Shown here one piece after another: positions 25,741 to 35,947 of a DNA stretch of 64,000 nucleotides. The stretch comes from Taklimakanibacter deserti (lineage in GTDB: Bacteria > Pseudomonadota > Alphaproteobacteria > Rhizobiales > Aestuariivirgaceae), in assembly GCA_003574785.1 (NCBI GenBank), contig QORU01000002.1:310001-374000 (forward strand). The letters run 5' to 3'. Position 1 is the first letter of the stretch, and each line of letters starts with the position of its first letter. The notes beneath the pieces are model-generated. The model made no database searches. It saw only the letters and a program-made list of their open reading frames with translations, and was not told the origin of the DNA. Both the position numbers and the translations under genes were made by a program.

Positions 25741-26124
25741 ATGAAGTCAATTAGCTATGAGAATGCCAGCGCCGAAGTGCGCGCCGTCTTCGACGACATC
25801 AAGCGGACGCGCAAGGTCGATGATGTGAACAACTTTTGGAAATATCTCGCCCATGATCCGCGCATGCTCAAGCATGTCTGGGAGAGCCTCAAGGATATAA
25901 TGGGCCCGGGCGCGCTCGATCCTCTCACCAAGGAACTGATCTATGTCGCCGTCTCGATCACCAATGGGTGCGACTACTGCATGGCGAGCCACACCGCCGG
26001 CGCCCGCCAGAAAGGGGCGAGCGAGGAGATGATCCGCGAAGTCTATGCCGTGACCGGGCTCGCCAACATGACCAACCGGCTCGCCAACGCCTATAAGGTC
26101 CCGGTGGACGAGGCGTTCAAGTAA
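25741..26124 (+). CDS. Carboxymuconolactone decarboxylase/AhpD-like protein
   Basis: A 127-residue protein with the AhpD redox motif C77-D-Y-C80 and H84 in TNGCDYCMASHTAGARQKGA, in the position expected for this all-helical family. Such proteins are either thiol peroxidase partners (AhpD) or lactone decarboxylases; the CxxC...H pattern favours the redox type. GGGAG precedes the ATG. The sugar dehydrogenase gene follows after 30 bases on the same strand. Nothing else in the neighbourhood points to the substrate. Confidence 0.8.
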   Translation: MKSISYENASAEVRAVFDDIKRTRKVDDVNNFWKYLAHDPRMLKHVWESLKDIMGPGALDPLTKELIYVAVSITNGCDYCMASHTAGARQKGASEEMIREVYAVTGLANMTNRLANAYKVPVDEAFK

Positions 26125-26154
26125 CTTTTCATGAGAGCGAAGTGGGGAAACCTC

Positions 26155-27084
26155 ATGCCTTACCGGATTGCTGTCGTCGGCGTCGGGAAAATTGCCCGCG
26201 ATCAACACCTGCCTTGCATCGGCAAGAACAGGAATTTTGCCTTGGTGGCCGGGGTCAGCCGTTCGGCTAAAATTGACGGCGTGCCGAACTTCGAGAGCCT
26301 TTCAGCCCTCAAGGCAAGCAAGCTCAAAGTGGATTGCGTGGCGCTGTGCACACCGCCCGCTATGCGCCTGGCGATGGCGCGCGAAGCGCTGGATCATGGC
26401 TGGCATCTCCTCATCGAAAAGCCGCCGACGCCCACCGTCGGCGAGCTCCTGGCCATGGAGGCCTACGCCAAAAAGAAAAAGCGCGTGCTCTATGCCACAT
26501 GGCATTCGCGCTACAACAAGTCCGTGGACATGGCGAAGGCCAGGCTCAAAGGCAAGCATGTCGATTTTCTGCGCGTGACATGGAAAGAAGACGTGCACAA
26601 ATGGCATCCCGGCCAGGCTTGGATATGGCAGCCTGGCGGCTTTGGCGTGTTCGATCCCGGCATCAATGCCCTGTCCATCGTGACGAAGATCCTGCCGGAG
26701 CCCCTCTTCGTCGATAGCGCCACGATAGAAGTTCCTGCCAATGCGGCTACGCCGATTGGGGCCGACATCCGTTTCAAGCGTGGCGATGGCGCATCTGCAA
26801 ATCTGTCGGCAGTTTTTGACTGGCGGCAAAAGGCCGGCGAAATCTGGGAAATCGAGATCGGCACCAGGGACGGCTTGAAGCTTCACCTGAAGAACGGTGG
26901 CTCCGTGCTCGAGGTCAACGGCAAGACCGCGCACAAGGCGGTGCTGCAGGAATATGAAGACATTTACGCGAAATTCGCGCGCCTGCTGAAAGCCAGGAAG
27001 AGCGAGGTCGATCCGTCGCCGCTGCAACTGGTGTCCGACTGCTTCATGCTTGGGAAGCCGGTGGTGGTCGAGCCTGTCAGCTGA
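26155..27084 (+). CDS. Gfo/Idh/MocA family sugar 1-dehydrogenase (D-galactose/L-arabinose type)
   Basis: A 309-residue oxidoreductase. The Rossmann motif is RIAVVGVGKIARDQHLPCIG, with the EKPP signature (HLLIEKPPTPTVGEL) near residue 92. The segments YATWHSRYNKSV, VTWKEDVHKWHPGQAWIWQP and GGFGVFDPGINALSIVTKIL closely match the Azospirillum L-arabinose 1-dehydrogenase and D-galactose 1-dehydrogenase type as I remember it. That enzyme oxidises the sugar to the lactone with NAD(P). The start at 26155 leaves GGGGAAA as a binding site; an ATG at 26131 has none. No sugar lactonase or transporter is nearby. It is convergent with the VOC gene, two bases away. Confidence 0.85.
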   Translation: MPYRIAVVGVGKIARDQHLPCIGKNRNFALVAGVSRSAKIDGVPNFESLSALKASKLKVDCVALCTPPAMRLAMAREALDHGWHLLIEKPPTPTVGELLAMEAYAKKKKRVLYATWHSRYNKSVDMAKARLKGKHVDFLRVTWKEDVHKWHPGQAWIWQPGGFGVFDPGINALSIVTKILPEPLFVDSATIEVPANAATPIGADIRFKRGDGASANLSAVFDWRQKAGEIWEIEIGTRDGLKLHLKNGGSVLEVNGKTAHKAVLQEYEDIYAKFARLLKARKSEVDPSPLQLVSDCFMLGKPVVVEPVS

Positions 27085-27086
27085 CT

Positions 27087-27560
27087 TCAGCCGCGCCGCG
27101 CCGTCTCGATCGCCGCAACATCGATTTTCTTCATGCTCATCATGGCATCGAAAGCGCGCTTGGCTTCGCTGCCGCCGGCAGCGATCGCATCGGTGAGGAC
27201 TCTGGGCGTGATCTGCCAGGACACTCCCCATTTGTCCTTGCACCAGCCGCAATCGCTTTCCTGCCCGCCATTGCCGACGATCGCGTTCCAATAGCGATCG
27301 GTCTCTTCCTGATCGTCGGTGGCGATCTGGAACGAGAAGGCCTCGTTGTGCTTGAAGGCGGGGCCGCCGTTGAGACCAATGCAGGAAACACCGGCAACGG
27401 TGAATTCGACGACCAGCACGTCACCCTTTTTGCCATCGGGATAGTTGCCGGGTGCACGGTGGACGGCCCCTACCGAACTGTCCGGAAAGGTCTTGGCGTA
27501 GAAGCGGGCCGCGGCCTCCGCATCCTTGTCATACCACAGGCAAATCGTGTTCTTGGCCAT
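27087..27560 (-). CDS. VOC family protein (PhnB / 3-demethylubiquinone methyltransferase-like fold)
   Basis: A 157-residue protein: ICLWYDKDAEAAARFYAKTF at the start, DVLVVEFTVAGVSCIGLNGG in the middle and DKWGVSWQITPRVLTDAI near residue 113. This is the PhnB-like branch of the vicinal oxygen chelate superfamily. Despite old annotations, most members are not ubiquinone methyltransferases and their function is unknown. It stands alone between the convergent sugar dehydrogenase and the formyltransferase-like gene. Confidence 0.82.
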   Translation of the reverse strand: MAKNTICLWYDKDAEAAARFYAKTFPDSSVGAVHRAPGNYPDGKKGDVLVVEFTVAGVSCIGLNGGPAFKHNEAFSFQIATDDQEETDRYWNAIVGNGGQESDCGWCKDKWGVSWQITPRVLTDAIAAGGSEAKRAFDAMMSMKKIDVAAIETARRG

Positions 27561-27656
27561 TGCTTGTCCTTCCTCATTCTTGAGACCGCGCGAGGCGCAG
27601 TGAGTGGCAAAACGGCAAGTATCGCAGAAAGTTCCCGAGACCCTGAATGGCCTCGG

Positions 27657-28418
27657 CTACCAAACCCCCTTCGTCCAGGCGGTCCGCAGATAGAACCACA
27701 AGGTCGGATGATAGAATTGCTGCGAGGGCAGATCGACCTTCACCGGTTTCAACCGGCCTGAGAGAGCATCCTCGACGGCCTTGATCGCGAGCGGCCGGGC
27801 GATCGCCGCCTGGATGTAGAAATAAGTGAGGAAATTGTCCTGAGGCGTGGCCGTGAAACGCGCCTGATAGAGTACGGCGCCCGTGTCGACGCCTTCATCG
27901 ACGAGATGGACGGTGACGCCGGCATTTTCCGGATCGCCCGAAGCCAGCGCCCAATAGCCGCCCGCCTGCCCGCGATATTTGGGATTGATGCCGGAATGGA
28001 AGTTGATCGCCGGTGCCGTGATGCTCTGAAGCGTCTCCTTGCCGATGATGCGCGTGCCGATGACCAGGACGACGTCGGGCTTCAGCATGGCAAGGGCGGC
28101 GCGGCAGGCCATGCTGTTGACCGACCTGACCGGCAGAAGCTCACAGGCAGGATTGGGCTCGGGCTCGAGGCCATATTCGGCGGCGATCTCCGCGATCCGA
28201 TGGCCTGAACGCCGCGCCAAAAGCTTCTGGAACAGGACGAAGCCGATCTGCCCCAGGACCGTGACCAGGCCTTGCCGGCGCATGCGCTTGCGGATCAGCG
28301 CCAGCTTCGATTCGCGCTCCTCGGCGATGATCGCGACCGGCCCGAAATGCCTGGCGAGCGCATTGATCACGATCCAGGACTGCGGCGAAGGCACAGTGAG
28401 GACTGCTATGCGTGACAT
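27657..28418 (-). CDS. Formyltransferase-family protein
   Basis: A 253-residue protein with a formyltransferase core. The catalytic asparagine and histidine are N139 and H141 (INFHSGINPKYRG), and the aspartate is D178 in VDEGVDTGAVLYQ, as in methionyl-tRNA and sugar-amine formyltransferases. It lacks the C-terminal tRNA-binding domain of Fmt and the duplicated PurN layout. The acceptor is probably a sugar amine or amino acid, but no nucleotide-sugar genes are adjacent. It ends the amino-acid ABC transporter run: its start is six bases past the ATPase stop. Confidence 0.75.
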   Translation of the reverse strand: MSRIAVLTVPSPQSWIVINALARHFGPVAIIAEERESKLALIRKRMRRQGLVTVLGQIGFVLFQKLLARRSGHRIAEIAAEYGLEPEPNPACELLPVRSVNSMACRAALAMLKPDVVLVIGTRIIGKETLQSITAPAINFHSGINPKYRGQAGGYWALASGDPENAGVTVHLVDEGVDTGAVLYQARFTATPQDNFLTYFYIQAAIARPLAIKAVEDALSGRLKPVKVDLPSQQFYHPTLWFYLRTAWTKGVW

Positions 28419-28424
28419 GTGATG

Positions 28425-29168
<744 letters not shown>

Positions 29169-29169
29169 G

Positions 29170-30348
29170 TCAGCTCGCCGCCCGCATGCGGGCCTGGTCG
29201 CGTTCGACCAGCCGGTCGACGAAGCGGGCCTGCGGAATGGTGATGAGCACGAAGATGATCGCGACGATGGTCACGGCCGAGAGATTGAAGGCATTGGAGG
29301 CGATCATGCGCGACTGGTTGAAGCCGTCGACCACGCCGATGACCTGGACGAGGGCCGTATCCTTCTGCAGGCCGATGAAGTCGTTGAGCAGCGGCGCCAT
29401 GATGCGGCGCACCGCCTGCGGCACGATCACATAGCGCAGCGTCTGCAGATAGGAGAGGCCGAGCGAGCGCGACGCCGCCCATTGGCTCGGATGGATGCTT
29501 TCGATGCCGGCGCGATAGACCTCGGCGACATAGGCGCCGTAAGTGAGGGTCAAAGCGAGGATGCAATACCAGGGCAAGGGAATGCGGGTATATTGCTTGA
29601 TCTCGGCCGCCGTCATGCCGCCGAAATTGACGAAGAGCCCGACGATCGGCGGCACGATGAGATCGGGGAGCCCCGAGATCGGCAGGCCGAAGCCGACGAG
29701 ATAGAGCGTCAAGATGGCCGGAAGGCCGCGAAAGACATCGCAATAGGCGATGGCGAGCAAACGAACCGGTTGGCCGGCCGGTCCCGGCAGGAGGCGCGCG
29801 ATCGCCACCACGAGCCCCCAGACGAGCACCAGGATCTCGGCGATCACGAAGATCTTGACGTTGTTCCAGAAGGCCCAGACCACGAGAGGCCATTTCTCGA
29901 GGATGAGCGGCAGGTAGAAGAAGGTTTTTCCGACCCCGGCATTATTCGCCATGATGAAGCCGGCAAAGCCCAGGACGACCAGGGCTGCCGCCCCCCAGCC
30001 GAAGGTCAGATAGGACCACTCACGGGCGGAAGCCGCATCGATGCGCGCTTCGACGATATTGCCGGCGAAAAGCGCGCTCTTGGCGCGGCTGGAAAAGCGC
30101 CAGGCCCGCGAAGCCGGCCAGAACAGCGCCGCCGTGGCGGCGATCACCAGGAAGAAGATCGAAGACCAGCCGGCGCCCCGCTCGATCTGCAAGTGATCAA
30201 GGGCAGCGCCAACCGTGCGGGCCGCCGCCCAGGCGCACAGCACGCAGAAGCCGGCGAACAGCAAAGCCGCGAGGGCGAGCCCGTCAGTCCGCGGCGGGAG
30301 GGTGGGCAGAGCCCTGCCCACTCTCTCCTTCGCTGCGATGTCGGTCAC
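29170..30348 (-). CDS. Polar amino-acid ABC transporter, permease
   Basis: A 392-residue membrane protein. The C-terminal 220 residues are a HisM-type permease with the ATPase-contacting EAA loop AGIESIHPSQWAASRSLGLS followed by YLQTLRYVIVPQAVRR. About 150 extra N-terminal residues with three more hydrophobic segments make it resemble the long permeases of Aap-type systems. Only one permease gene is present, so it would form a homodimer, unlike the two-permease Aap system. It is three bases from the binding protein gene and one from the ATPase. Confidence 0.9.
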   Translation of the reverse strand: MTDIAAKERVGRALPTLPPRTDGLALAALLFAGFCVLCAWAAARTVGAALDHLQIERGAGWSSIFFLVIAATAALFWPASRAWRFSSRAKSALFAGNIVEARIDAASAREWSYLTFGWGAAALVVLGFAGFIMANNAGVGKTFFYLPLILEKWPLVVWAFWNNVKIFVIAEILVLVWGLVVAIARLLPGPAGQPVRLLAIAYCDVFRGLPAILTLYLVGFGLPISGLPDLIVPPIVGLFVNFGGMTAAEIKQYTRIPLPWYCILALTLTYGAYVAEVYRAGIESIHPSQWAASRSLGLSYLQTLRYVIVPQAVRRIMAPLLNDFIGLQKDTALVQVIGVVDGFNQSRMIASNAFNLSAVTIVAIIFVLITIPQARFVDRLVERDQARMRAAS

Positions 30349-30351
30349 CTA

Positions 30352-31221
30352 TCAGGATCCGGCGTCCACATTGAAATACGGAACCTTGGCCGGATCCTTG
30401 CCCCAGACGGCCGCCAGATATTTGTCGGCGAGCTTCGACATGGTGCCGTCATCGATGATCGACTGGATGATCTTGTCGAGCGTCGCATTGTTGGCGCCGC
30501 CCTTGGGATAGATGGCGCCATAGCTCTCGCCGGTCTTGTACTGGCCCGCCACCACATGCTGGCCCTTGGTCTTCACTTCCTCGGCGAGCACGATCGAGGT
30601 GTCGGTGACGGCGGCATCGATCTGGCCGGCGGCGAGGGCGGTGAACATGTCGCCCTGGTCGGGATAGACCTGGGTCTGGCCCGCGGGAATCTTGAGGACA
30701 TCTGCCACGAAGGTGGCGCCCGTCGTCGCCTGCTGCACGCCGACCGTCTTCTGCTTGATCGATTTCTCATCGACCGGCGCGTCGGCGCGGACGAGGACGC
30801 CGATATCCGAGCCGAAATAGGGAACCGAGAAGTCGACGACCTTCTTGCGCTCGTCGGTGATCGAGATCTCGGAAATCGCCAGGTCGAAATCCGTCACCTG
30901 GCCGGTGACCAGCGGATCCCAGCCGACATTGACGAGCTCGAACTTGTCATAGCCCGCCCGCCAGGCGATCTCGGCGGCAAAGCAATATTCCATGCCGTCT
31001 TTGATCGTTTCCGGCGTGTCGCCGTTCCACCAGATCGGCGCCGGCAGCGACACCACCACCGTGAACTGTCCGGCCTTGGCGGGATTGGTGATCGGGATCG
31101 ATCCCTTCTTGCCCGACAATTCGCAATTGCCGATCATGTCGGCAGCGTTTGCGGGCATCGAGAAGTGGGCCAGCACGGCGAGCGCCGCGGCGGCCAGAAA
31201 GCTCCGCTTGGTAAGTTCCAC
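30352..31221 (-). CDS. Polar amino-acid ABC transporter, periplasmic binding protein
   Basis: A 289-residue protein starting from a GTG at 31221, chosen because GGAGG lies six bases ahead; an upstream ATG at 31254 skips that site. The signal peptide is MELTKRSFLAAAALAVLAHF, probably cut after ANA near residue 26. Family-3 solute-binding features include WDPLVTGQVTDFDLAISEIS, ITDERKKVVDFSVPYFGSDI and AGQIDAAVTDTSIVL. A weak sigma-70 promoter (TTGCCG, 17 bases, TCTAGT) lies at 31254-31282. It heads the transporter operon that runs to the formyltransferase-like gene. Confidence 0.9.
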   Translation of the reverse strand: MELTKRSFLAAAALAVLAHFSMPANAADMIGNCELSGKKGSIPITNPAKAGQFTVVVSLPAPIWWNGDTPETIKDGMEYCFAAEIAWRAGYDKFELVNVGWDPLVTGQVTDFDLAISEISITDERKKVVDFSVPYFGSDIGVLVRADAPVDEKSIKQKTVGVQQATTGATFVADVLKIPAGQTQVYPDQGDMFTALAAGQIDAAVTDTSIVLAEEVKTKGQHVVAGQYKTGESYGAIYPKGGANNATLDKIIQSIIDDGTMSKLADKYLAAVWGKDPAKVPYFNVDAGS

Positions 31222-31253
31222 AGGTTTCCTCCGTAGGTTTGATCTTTTGTGCA

Positions 31254-31282
31254 ACTAGATCATTCTCCGGGAGGTTCGGCAA
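31254..31282 (-). promoter_or_regulatory. Candidate promoter of the amino-acid ABC transporter operon
   Basis: On the minus strand TTGCCG (31282-31277) and TCTAGT (31259-31254) are 17 bases apart, directly after the ppc stop. Both hexamers match four of six consensus positions. Confidence 0.35.
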
Positions 31283-31284
31283 GA

Positions 31285-33999
31285 TCACCCGGTCCAGCCG
31301 AGGCCTGCCGCGATGCAATTCATCGTCATGAGGAGCGGCGCCAGCGCCTTGTCCTTGTGCTTGCCGGCGCGGGCGTCCTTCAAGAGATCGACCTGCCAGC
31401 GATTGGTCTGGTCGATCATCGGACGCACCCGATCGAAACGGCGGCGGAAGCCAGGGAAACGGGCGCAGAGCCCGCTGGCGCCGGACAGAGCGAGCACCCT
31501 GTCGCGGGTCAGCGCATGCTCCGCCTGGACACGCTCCAGGATGCGCTTCGCCGCCTTGCGATCGGGCACCAGCCCGGCATAGAGATCCGCGATCTCCATA
31601 TCCGCGAGATAGAGGGATTTCTCGACTTCGTCGATGGCCAGCCTGAAGCCGCGTGAGCGCACGAACATCTCTTTCAGAAGCGCCAGCCCCTTGTCGCCAT
31701 GCTCGGCGGCATATTGATCGAGCGCCGAGCCCAGCCCGTACCAGCCGGTGACGACATGCCGGTTCTGGCTCCAGGCGAAGACCCAGGGAATGGCGCGCAG
31801 ATCCTCGACACCTTTGGCGCCGAAACGGCGCGCCGGTCTTGATCCCATCTTGAGGAGAGACAATTCCTCGACCGGGCTCGCCGCCTGGAAATAATCGATG
31901 AGGCCCGGATCCTCGGCGAGGCCGCGATAGGCCTTGAAGGATGAGGCCGCGATGGCTTCGACCGCCGCCTGATGCTCAGGCACCAGGCGCAATTCGCTTT
32001 CCTTCGCCGATTTGAGCGTATGGACGAGCACGCTCGAGGCTAGCACTTCCAGGTGATAGAGCGCCGTGCCGCGATTGGCGAATTTGGACGACACCACCTC
32101 GCCCTGCTCCGTCACGCGCAAATGCCCGCCCACAGTCCCTGCGGGCTGGGCGGCGATGGCGCGCCCGGTCGGGGCGCCGCCACGGCTCACCGAGCCGCCG
32201 CGGCCATGGAAGAAGCTGATCTCGATGCCGGCACTGCGCGCCACCTGGACCAGACGGCGCTGCGTCTCATAGAGCTCGAAGCTCGCGCAGAAGAAGCCGC
32301 CATCCTTGTTGCTATCGGAATAGCCGAGCATGATCTCCTGGCGGCCGCCCTGCGTCTTGATGGTGCGGCGGACCATCGGGATCTTGAACAATTCCTCCAT
32401 GATGCCGGGGGCGCGCTGCAGGTCGTCGATCGTCTCGAACAAGGGGACGATCGCGAGGCGAGAGCTCTCGCGCGAGGCGGCATCGGTGAAGAGACCGCAA
32501 TATTTGGCGAGCAGATAGAGGCCCAGTATGTCGGTGGCGCTGCGCGTCATGGAAAGGACGAAGGCGCCGGTCGCCTTGGGATCGGTGCCGTCGAGCGATG
32601 CACGGACGAGCCCTAAGAGATCGAGCGTCTCCCGTGCCTCTTCCGACAGCCCCTGGAACAGCGGCAGGAAGCCCATCGGCTTCTTGAGCTCCGCCTGCAC
32701 CCATTTCGTCCATTCGGCCGAATCGGCTTTCGGCGGCTCGCGCTTGGCGGTCGGGTTGAATTTCTGCCAAAGCTCCGCCAGCACGCGGTTGATGACCGTG
32801 GTGTTCTGGCGCATGTCGAGGCTCATGGTGCGGAAGCCGAAGATCTCGACCTCCCAGCGCACCGGTCTTACGGTGAAGGCGGCGATCGAGGTCGCGCGCA
32901 TCTGGGACAGTGCGCGCTCCGCATGAAGGATCGCCTCGGCGAGTTCGTCCGGATCGGCGAAAGGCTTCCGGTCCGGGAAATCACCCGGGCTTCTCGTCGC
33001 CGCGAGCCTCGCTCTGAGCGCGGTGAAATACTGGCGGAAGGGCTCGCCCGGATTGCGCGCCGCCAGCGTCTCGTCGGCGGCATGGGCGATCTCGCGCGTC
33101 ACGCGGGCGCGAAAAGCCTCCGGCACATCGGCCTCCCGCTCGGAGACCGATACCGTCTGCGCCAGATATTCGAGGCGCTTGTCGAGCCTTTCGGTCGCGG
33201 CCCGCGCATTCTCGTCCAAAGCCCGGCGCGTCGTCGCTACGGTGACATAAGGATTGCCGTCGCGATCGCCGCCGATCCACGAATAGAATCGGACCGGCGG
33301 GCGGACCCTGATCGGCTGCTCGGGATAATGGCGCTGCAGCGCTCCTTCCAGCAACTCGCAGAGCTGGGGTGCGCGCTCGAACAAGGCTTCGCGGAAGAAG
33401 TGCAGGCCCCAGGCAACCTCGGCCTCGACCGTCGGCTTTTCGAGCCTGATCTCGCCCGTCAGCCATAGGAGGTCGATATCGTTGCGCAATTGCCGGATGA
33501 GCGCCTCGCGCTCGCGCGGCGTCCAGCGCGGGCTCTCGAGGTCATAGAGGCGCAAATAGATGCGCCGGTGGATCTCGAGTACCGTCACCCGCTTGGCCTC
33601 GGTCGGATGCGCGGTAATGGTCGGGCCGGCTTCCGCCGTCTCGAGCGCCTTGGCCACGGCTTCGCCCGAGGCGCCCGCCGCCGCGATGGTGGCGAAGGCA
33701 TTGGAGAAGGAGCCCAATATCTGATCGTTGCCGCCCATCGTCTCGAGCCTTCGCCTCGAGCGCATGGCGGCATTTTCCTCGGCGATGTTCAGGAGCTGCA
33801 GCCAGATGCCGATGACCTGCAGAGCGGGCGCGATCAGCTCGGGCTTGATCGATCGGGCATCTTCGGGATTGTCGATGATGGCGAGAACCTTAGGCGCCCG
33901 CTCGCGGATCACCCGGCGCAACAGGTCGCGCAGGAGGACAGTGATCTCGTCCACATAGCCGCCGTCGACGGGCAAAATATGCCGGGTCGTGTCTGCCAT
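31285..33999 (-). CDS. ppc: Phosphoenolpyruvate carboxylase
   Basis: A 904-residue enzyme with the two signature regions: TAHPTEAKRVTVLEIHRRIY, holding the catalytic histidine, and YSDSNKDGGFFCASFELY followed by FHGRGGSVSRGGAPTGRA. It adds bicarbonate to phosphoenolpyruvate to refill oxaloacetate. The start at 33999 (MADTTRHILP) has GGAGGA eight bases ahead; an earlier start at 34035 overlaps the divergent promoter region. The length is normal for bacterial Ppc. It is divergent from the ABC-F gene and 63 bases upstream of the amino-acid transporter. Confidence 0.96.
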   Translation of the reverse strand: MADTTRHILPVDGGYVDEITVLLRDLLRRVIRERAPKVLAIIDNPEDARSIKPELIAPALQVIGIWLQLLNIAEENAAMRSRRRLETMGGNDQILGSFSNAFATIAAAGASGEAVAKALETAEAGPTITAHPTEAKRVTVLEIHRRIYLRLYDLESPRWTPREREALIRQLRNDIDLLWLTGEIRLEKPTVEAEVAWGLHFFREALFERAPQLCELLEGALQRHYPEQPIRVRPPVRFYSWIGGDRDGNPYVTVATTRRALDENARAATERLDKRLEYLAQTVSVSEREADVPEAFRARVTREIAHAADETLAARNPGEPFRQYFTALRARLAATRSPGDFPDRKPFADPDELAEAILHAERALSQMRATSIAAFTVRPVRWEVEIFGFRTMSLDMRQNTTVINRVLAELWQKFNPTAKREPPKADSAEWTKWVQAELKKPMGFLPLFQGLSEEARETLDLLGLVRASLDGTDPKATGAFVLSMTRSATDILGLYLLAKYCGLFTDAASRESSRLAIVPLFETIDDLQRAPGIMEELFKIPMVRRTIKTQGGRQEIMLGYSDSNKDGGFFCASFELYETQRRLVQVARSAGIEISFFHGRGGSVSRGGAPTGRAIAAQPAGTVGGHLRVTEQGEVVSSKFANRGTALYHLEVLASSVLVHTLKSAKESELRLVPEHQAAVEAIAASSFKAYRGLAEDPGLIDYFQAASPVEELSLLKMGSRPARRFGAKGVEDLRAIPWVFAWSQNRHVVTGWYGLGSALDQYAAEHGDKGLALLKEMFVRSRGFRLAIDEVEKSLYLADMEIADLYAGLVPDRKAAKRILERVQAEHALTRDRVLALSGASGLCARFPGFRRRFDRVRPMIDQTNRWQVDLLKDARAGKHKDKALAPLLMTMNCIAAGLGWTG

Positions 34000-34019
34000 T
34001 TCGGCTGTCCTCCGGGCAA

Positions 34020-34052
34020 CCATTGTGCACTGCACCTAAAGAATGACAATGG
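34020..34052. promoter_or_regulatory. Inverted repeat between divergent ppc and ABC-F genes
   Basis: CCATTGT (34020-34026) and ACAATGG (34046-34052) form 7-base inverted arms 19 bases apart in the 80-base divergent region. The symmetry would suit back-to-back promoter elements or a regulator site; neither can be settled by eye. Confidence 0.3.
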
Positions 34053-34079
34053 CTTTGATTGCGGCTAAACAGCCCGCCC

Positions 34080-35936
34080 ATGTTGCATGTGAATGGCCTC
34101 ACCTATCGCATTGCGGGGCGTCTGCTGCTCGATAATGCGACCGTTGCCATACCGGGCGGCCACAAGGTCGGCCTGGTGGGCCGCAATGGCGTGGGCAAAT
34201 CGACCCTGCTGCACCTGATCCTGGGCGATCTCCAGTCGGAGTCGGGCACCGTCGGCATGCCGCGCAATGCCCGGATCGGCACGGTGGCGCAGGAAGCGCC
34301 CGGCGGCGATTCCTCGCTTCTCGACACCGTTCTCGCCGCCGATCACGAGCGCGCCAGCCTTCTCGAGGAAGCCGAGACGGCGGAGGATCCGCACCGCATT
34401 TCCGAGATCCAGCTCCGCCTCGCCGACATCGACGCCCATTCGGCGCCGGCGCGCGCCGCCACCATCCTGTCGGGCCTCGGCTTCTCGGAAGCGACGCAGG
34501 CCGGTCCCTGCTCGGCGCTCTCCGGCGGCTGGCGCATGCGCGTGGCGCTGGCGGCCGCCCTCTTCGCCTCGCCCGACGTGCTGCTGCTCGACGAGCCCAC
34601 CAACTATCTCGATCTCGAAGGCACGATCTGGCTGAAGAGCTTCATCCGCTCCTATCCGCACACGATCCTGATGGTGAGCCACGACCGCGACCTGCTCAAT
34701 GACGCGGTGGGCGCGATTCTCCATCTCGAGCGCGGCAAGCTCACGCTCTATCAGGGCAACTACGACAGCTTCGAGCGGCAGCGGCGCGAGCAGCAGGCGC
34801 TCACCCTCAAGCTCAAGAAGAAGCAGGAAGACCAGCGCAAGCATATGGAGGCCTTCGTCGAGCGCTTCCGCTACAAGGCCTCCAAGGCGCGCCAGGCGCA
34901 GAGCCGTATCAAGGCGCTGGCCAGGCTCGAGCCGATCGCTGATGTGATCGAGGACCGCGTCTATCCCTTCCACTTCCCCAATCCGGAAAAGCCCCTGGCG
35001 CCGCCCTTGGTGCGCTGGGACAGTGCTTCCGTCGGCTATACGCAAGGCAAGCCGATTCTGCGCAACATCACGCTCAGGCTCGATCCCGACGACCGCATCG
35101 CGCTTCTGGGCTCCAACGGCAACGGCAAGTCGACCTTCGCCAAGCTGCTCTGCGGCAAGCTCGAGACGATGAGCGGCGAGATGCGGCATCCGCCGCGATT
35201 GACCGTGGGCTATTTCGCGCAGCATCAGCTCGATGAATTGTCGCCCGAGCGCACACCCTATGACTACTTCACCGACCTGATGCCGGAGCACACCCAGGCG
35301 CAAAGGCGCGGGCGCCTCGGCTCCTATGGTTTTGGCGCGGCGCTCGCCGATTCCCAATGCAAGACCCTGTCGGGCGGCGAGAAGGCGCGCCTCCTCTTCG
35401 CGCTCGCCGCCTTCCATGCGCCGCATATATTGGTGCTCGACGAGCCGACCAACCATCTCGACGTCGATTCGCGCGAGGCCTTGATCCATGCGATCAACGA
35501 CTATGAGGGCGCCGTCATCCTGATCAGCCATGACCGGCACATCATCGAGACCTCGGCCGACCGCTTGTGGCTCGTCGCCAATGGCACGGTGAAGCCCTTC
35601 GACGGCGACATGGACGACTATACGGATTTCATCCTCGGGCGCACGCCGCAGAAGCGCGAAACAGCGTCGCCGACGCCCGCCAAGCAACCCCCGCCGGTCG
35701 CCCGCTCCAATCCGGCGACGGTGAAGAAACAGATTCAAGAAATCACTGTTAAGATTTCGAAATTACAGGAAAAAATCGACGTCCTGGACCGCGCCCTGCA
35801 GGACAACCAGCTCTATATTGCCGACCCCAAGAAGGCGGCAAGCTTCGCCACCCTGCGCGCCAAGCTTGCCCGCGATCTCGAAGAGCAGGAAACCCAATGG
35901 CTCGAAGCCCAGGAGCGGCTCGAGCAGATCGCCTAG
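34080..35936 (+). CDS. ABC-F family ATPase
   Basis: A 618-residue soluble protein with two ABC domains. The first has LVGRNGVGKSTLLHLILGDL, LSGGWRMRVALAAALF and DVLLLDEPTNYLDLEGTIW; the second has LLGSNGNGKSTFAKLL, LSGGEKARLLFALAAF and ILVLDEPTNHLDVDSRE. A charged linker (RREQQALTLKLKKKQEDQRK) joins them. There is a C-terminal coiled coil from about 555. It has no membrane domain, as in EttA/Uup/YheS proteins that act on the ribosome. The subtype was not settled. The ATG at 34080 fits the conserved start MLHVNGLTYRIAGR. Confidence 0.93.
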   Translation: MLHVNGLTYRIAGRLLLDNATVAIPGGHKVGLVGRNGVGKSTLLHLILGDLQSESGTVGMPRNARIGTVAQEAPGGDSSLLDTVLAADHERASLLEEAETAEDPHRISEIQLRLADIDAHSAPARAATILSGLGFSEATQAGPCSALSGGWRMRVALAAALFASPDVLLLDEPTNYLDLEGTIWLKSFIRSYPHTILMVSHDRDLLNDAVGAILHLERGKLTLYQGNYDSFERQRREQQALTLKLKKKQEDQRKHMEAFVERFRYKASKARQAQSRIKALARLEPIADVIEDRVYPFHFPNPEKPLAPPLVRWDSASVGYTQGKPILRNITLRLDPDDRIALLGSNGNGKSTFAKLLCGKLETMSGEMRHPPRLTVGYFAQHQLDELSPERTPYDYFTDLMPEHTQAQRRGRLGSYGFGAALADSQCKTLSGGEKARLLFALAAFHAPHILVLDEPTNHLDVDSREALIHAINDYEGAVILISHDRHIIETSADRLWLVANGTVKPFDGDMDDYTDFILGRTPQKRETASPTPAKQPPPVARSNPATVKKQIQEITVKISKLQEKIDVLDRALQDNQLYIADPKKAASFATLRAKLARDLEEQETQWLEAQERLEQIA

Positions 35937-35947
35937 ATTCCGGATCA

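Noticed and set aside
34065..35738. A 557-codon minus-strand frame opposite the ABC-F gene
   Set aside because: It is a shadow of the ABC-F coding strand with biased composition and no family match.
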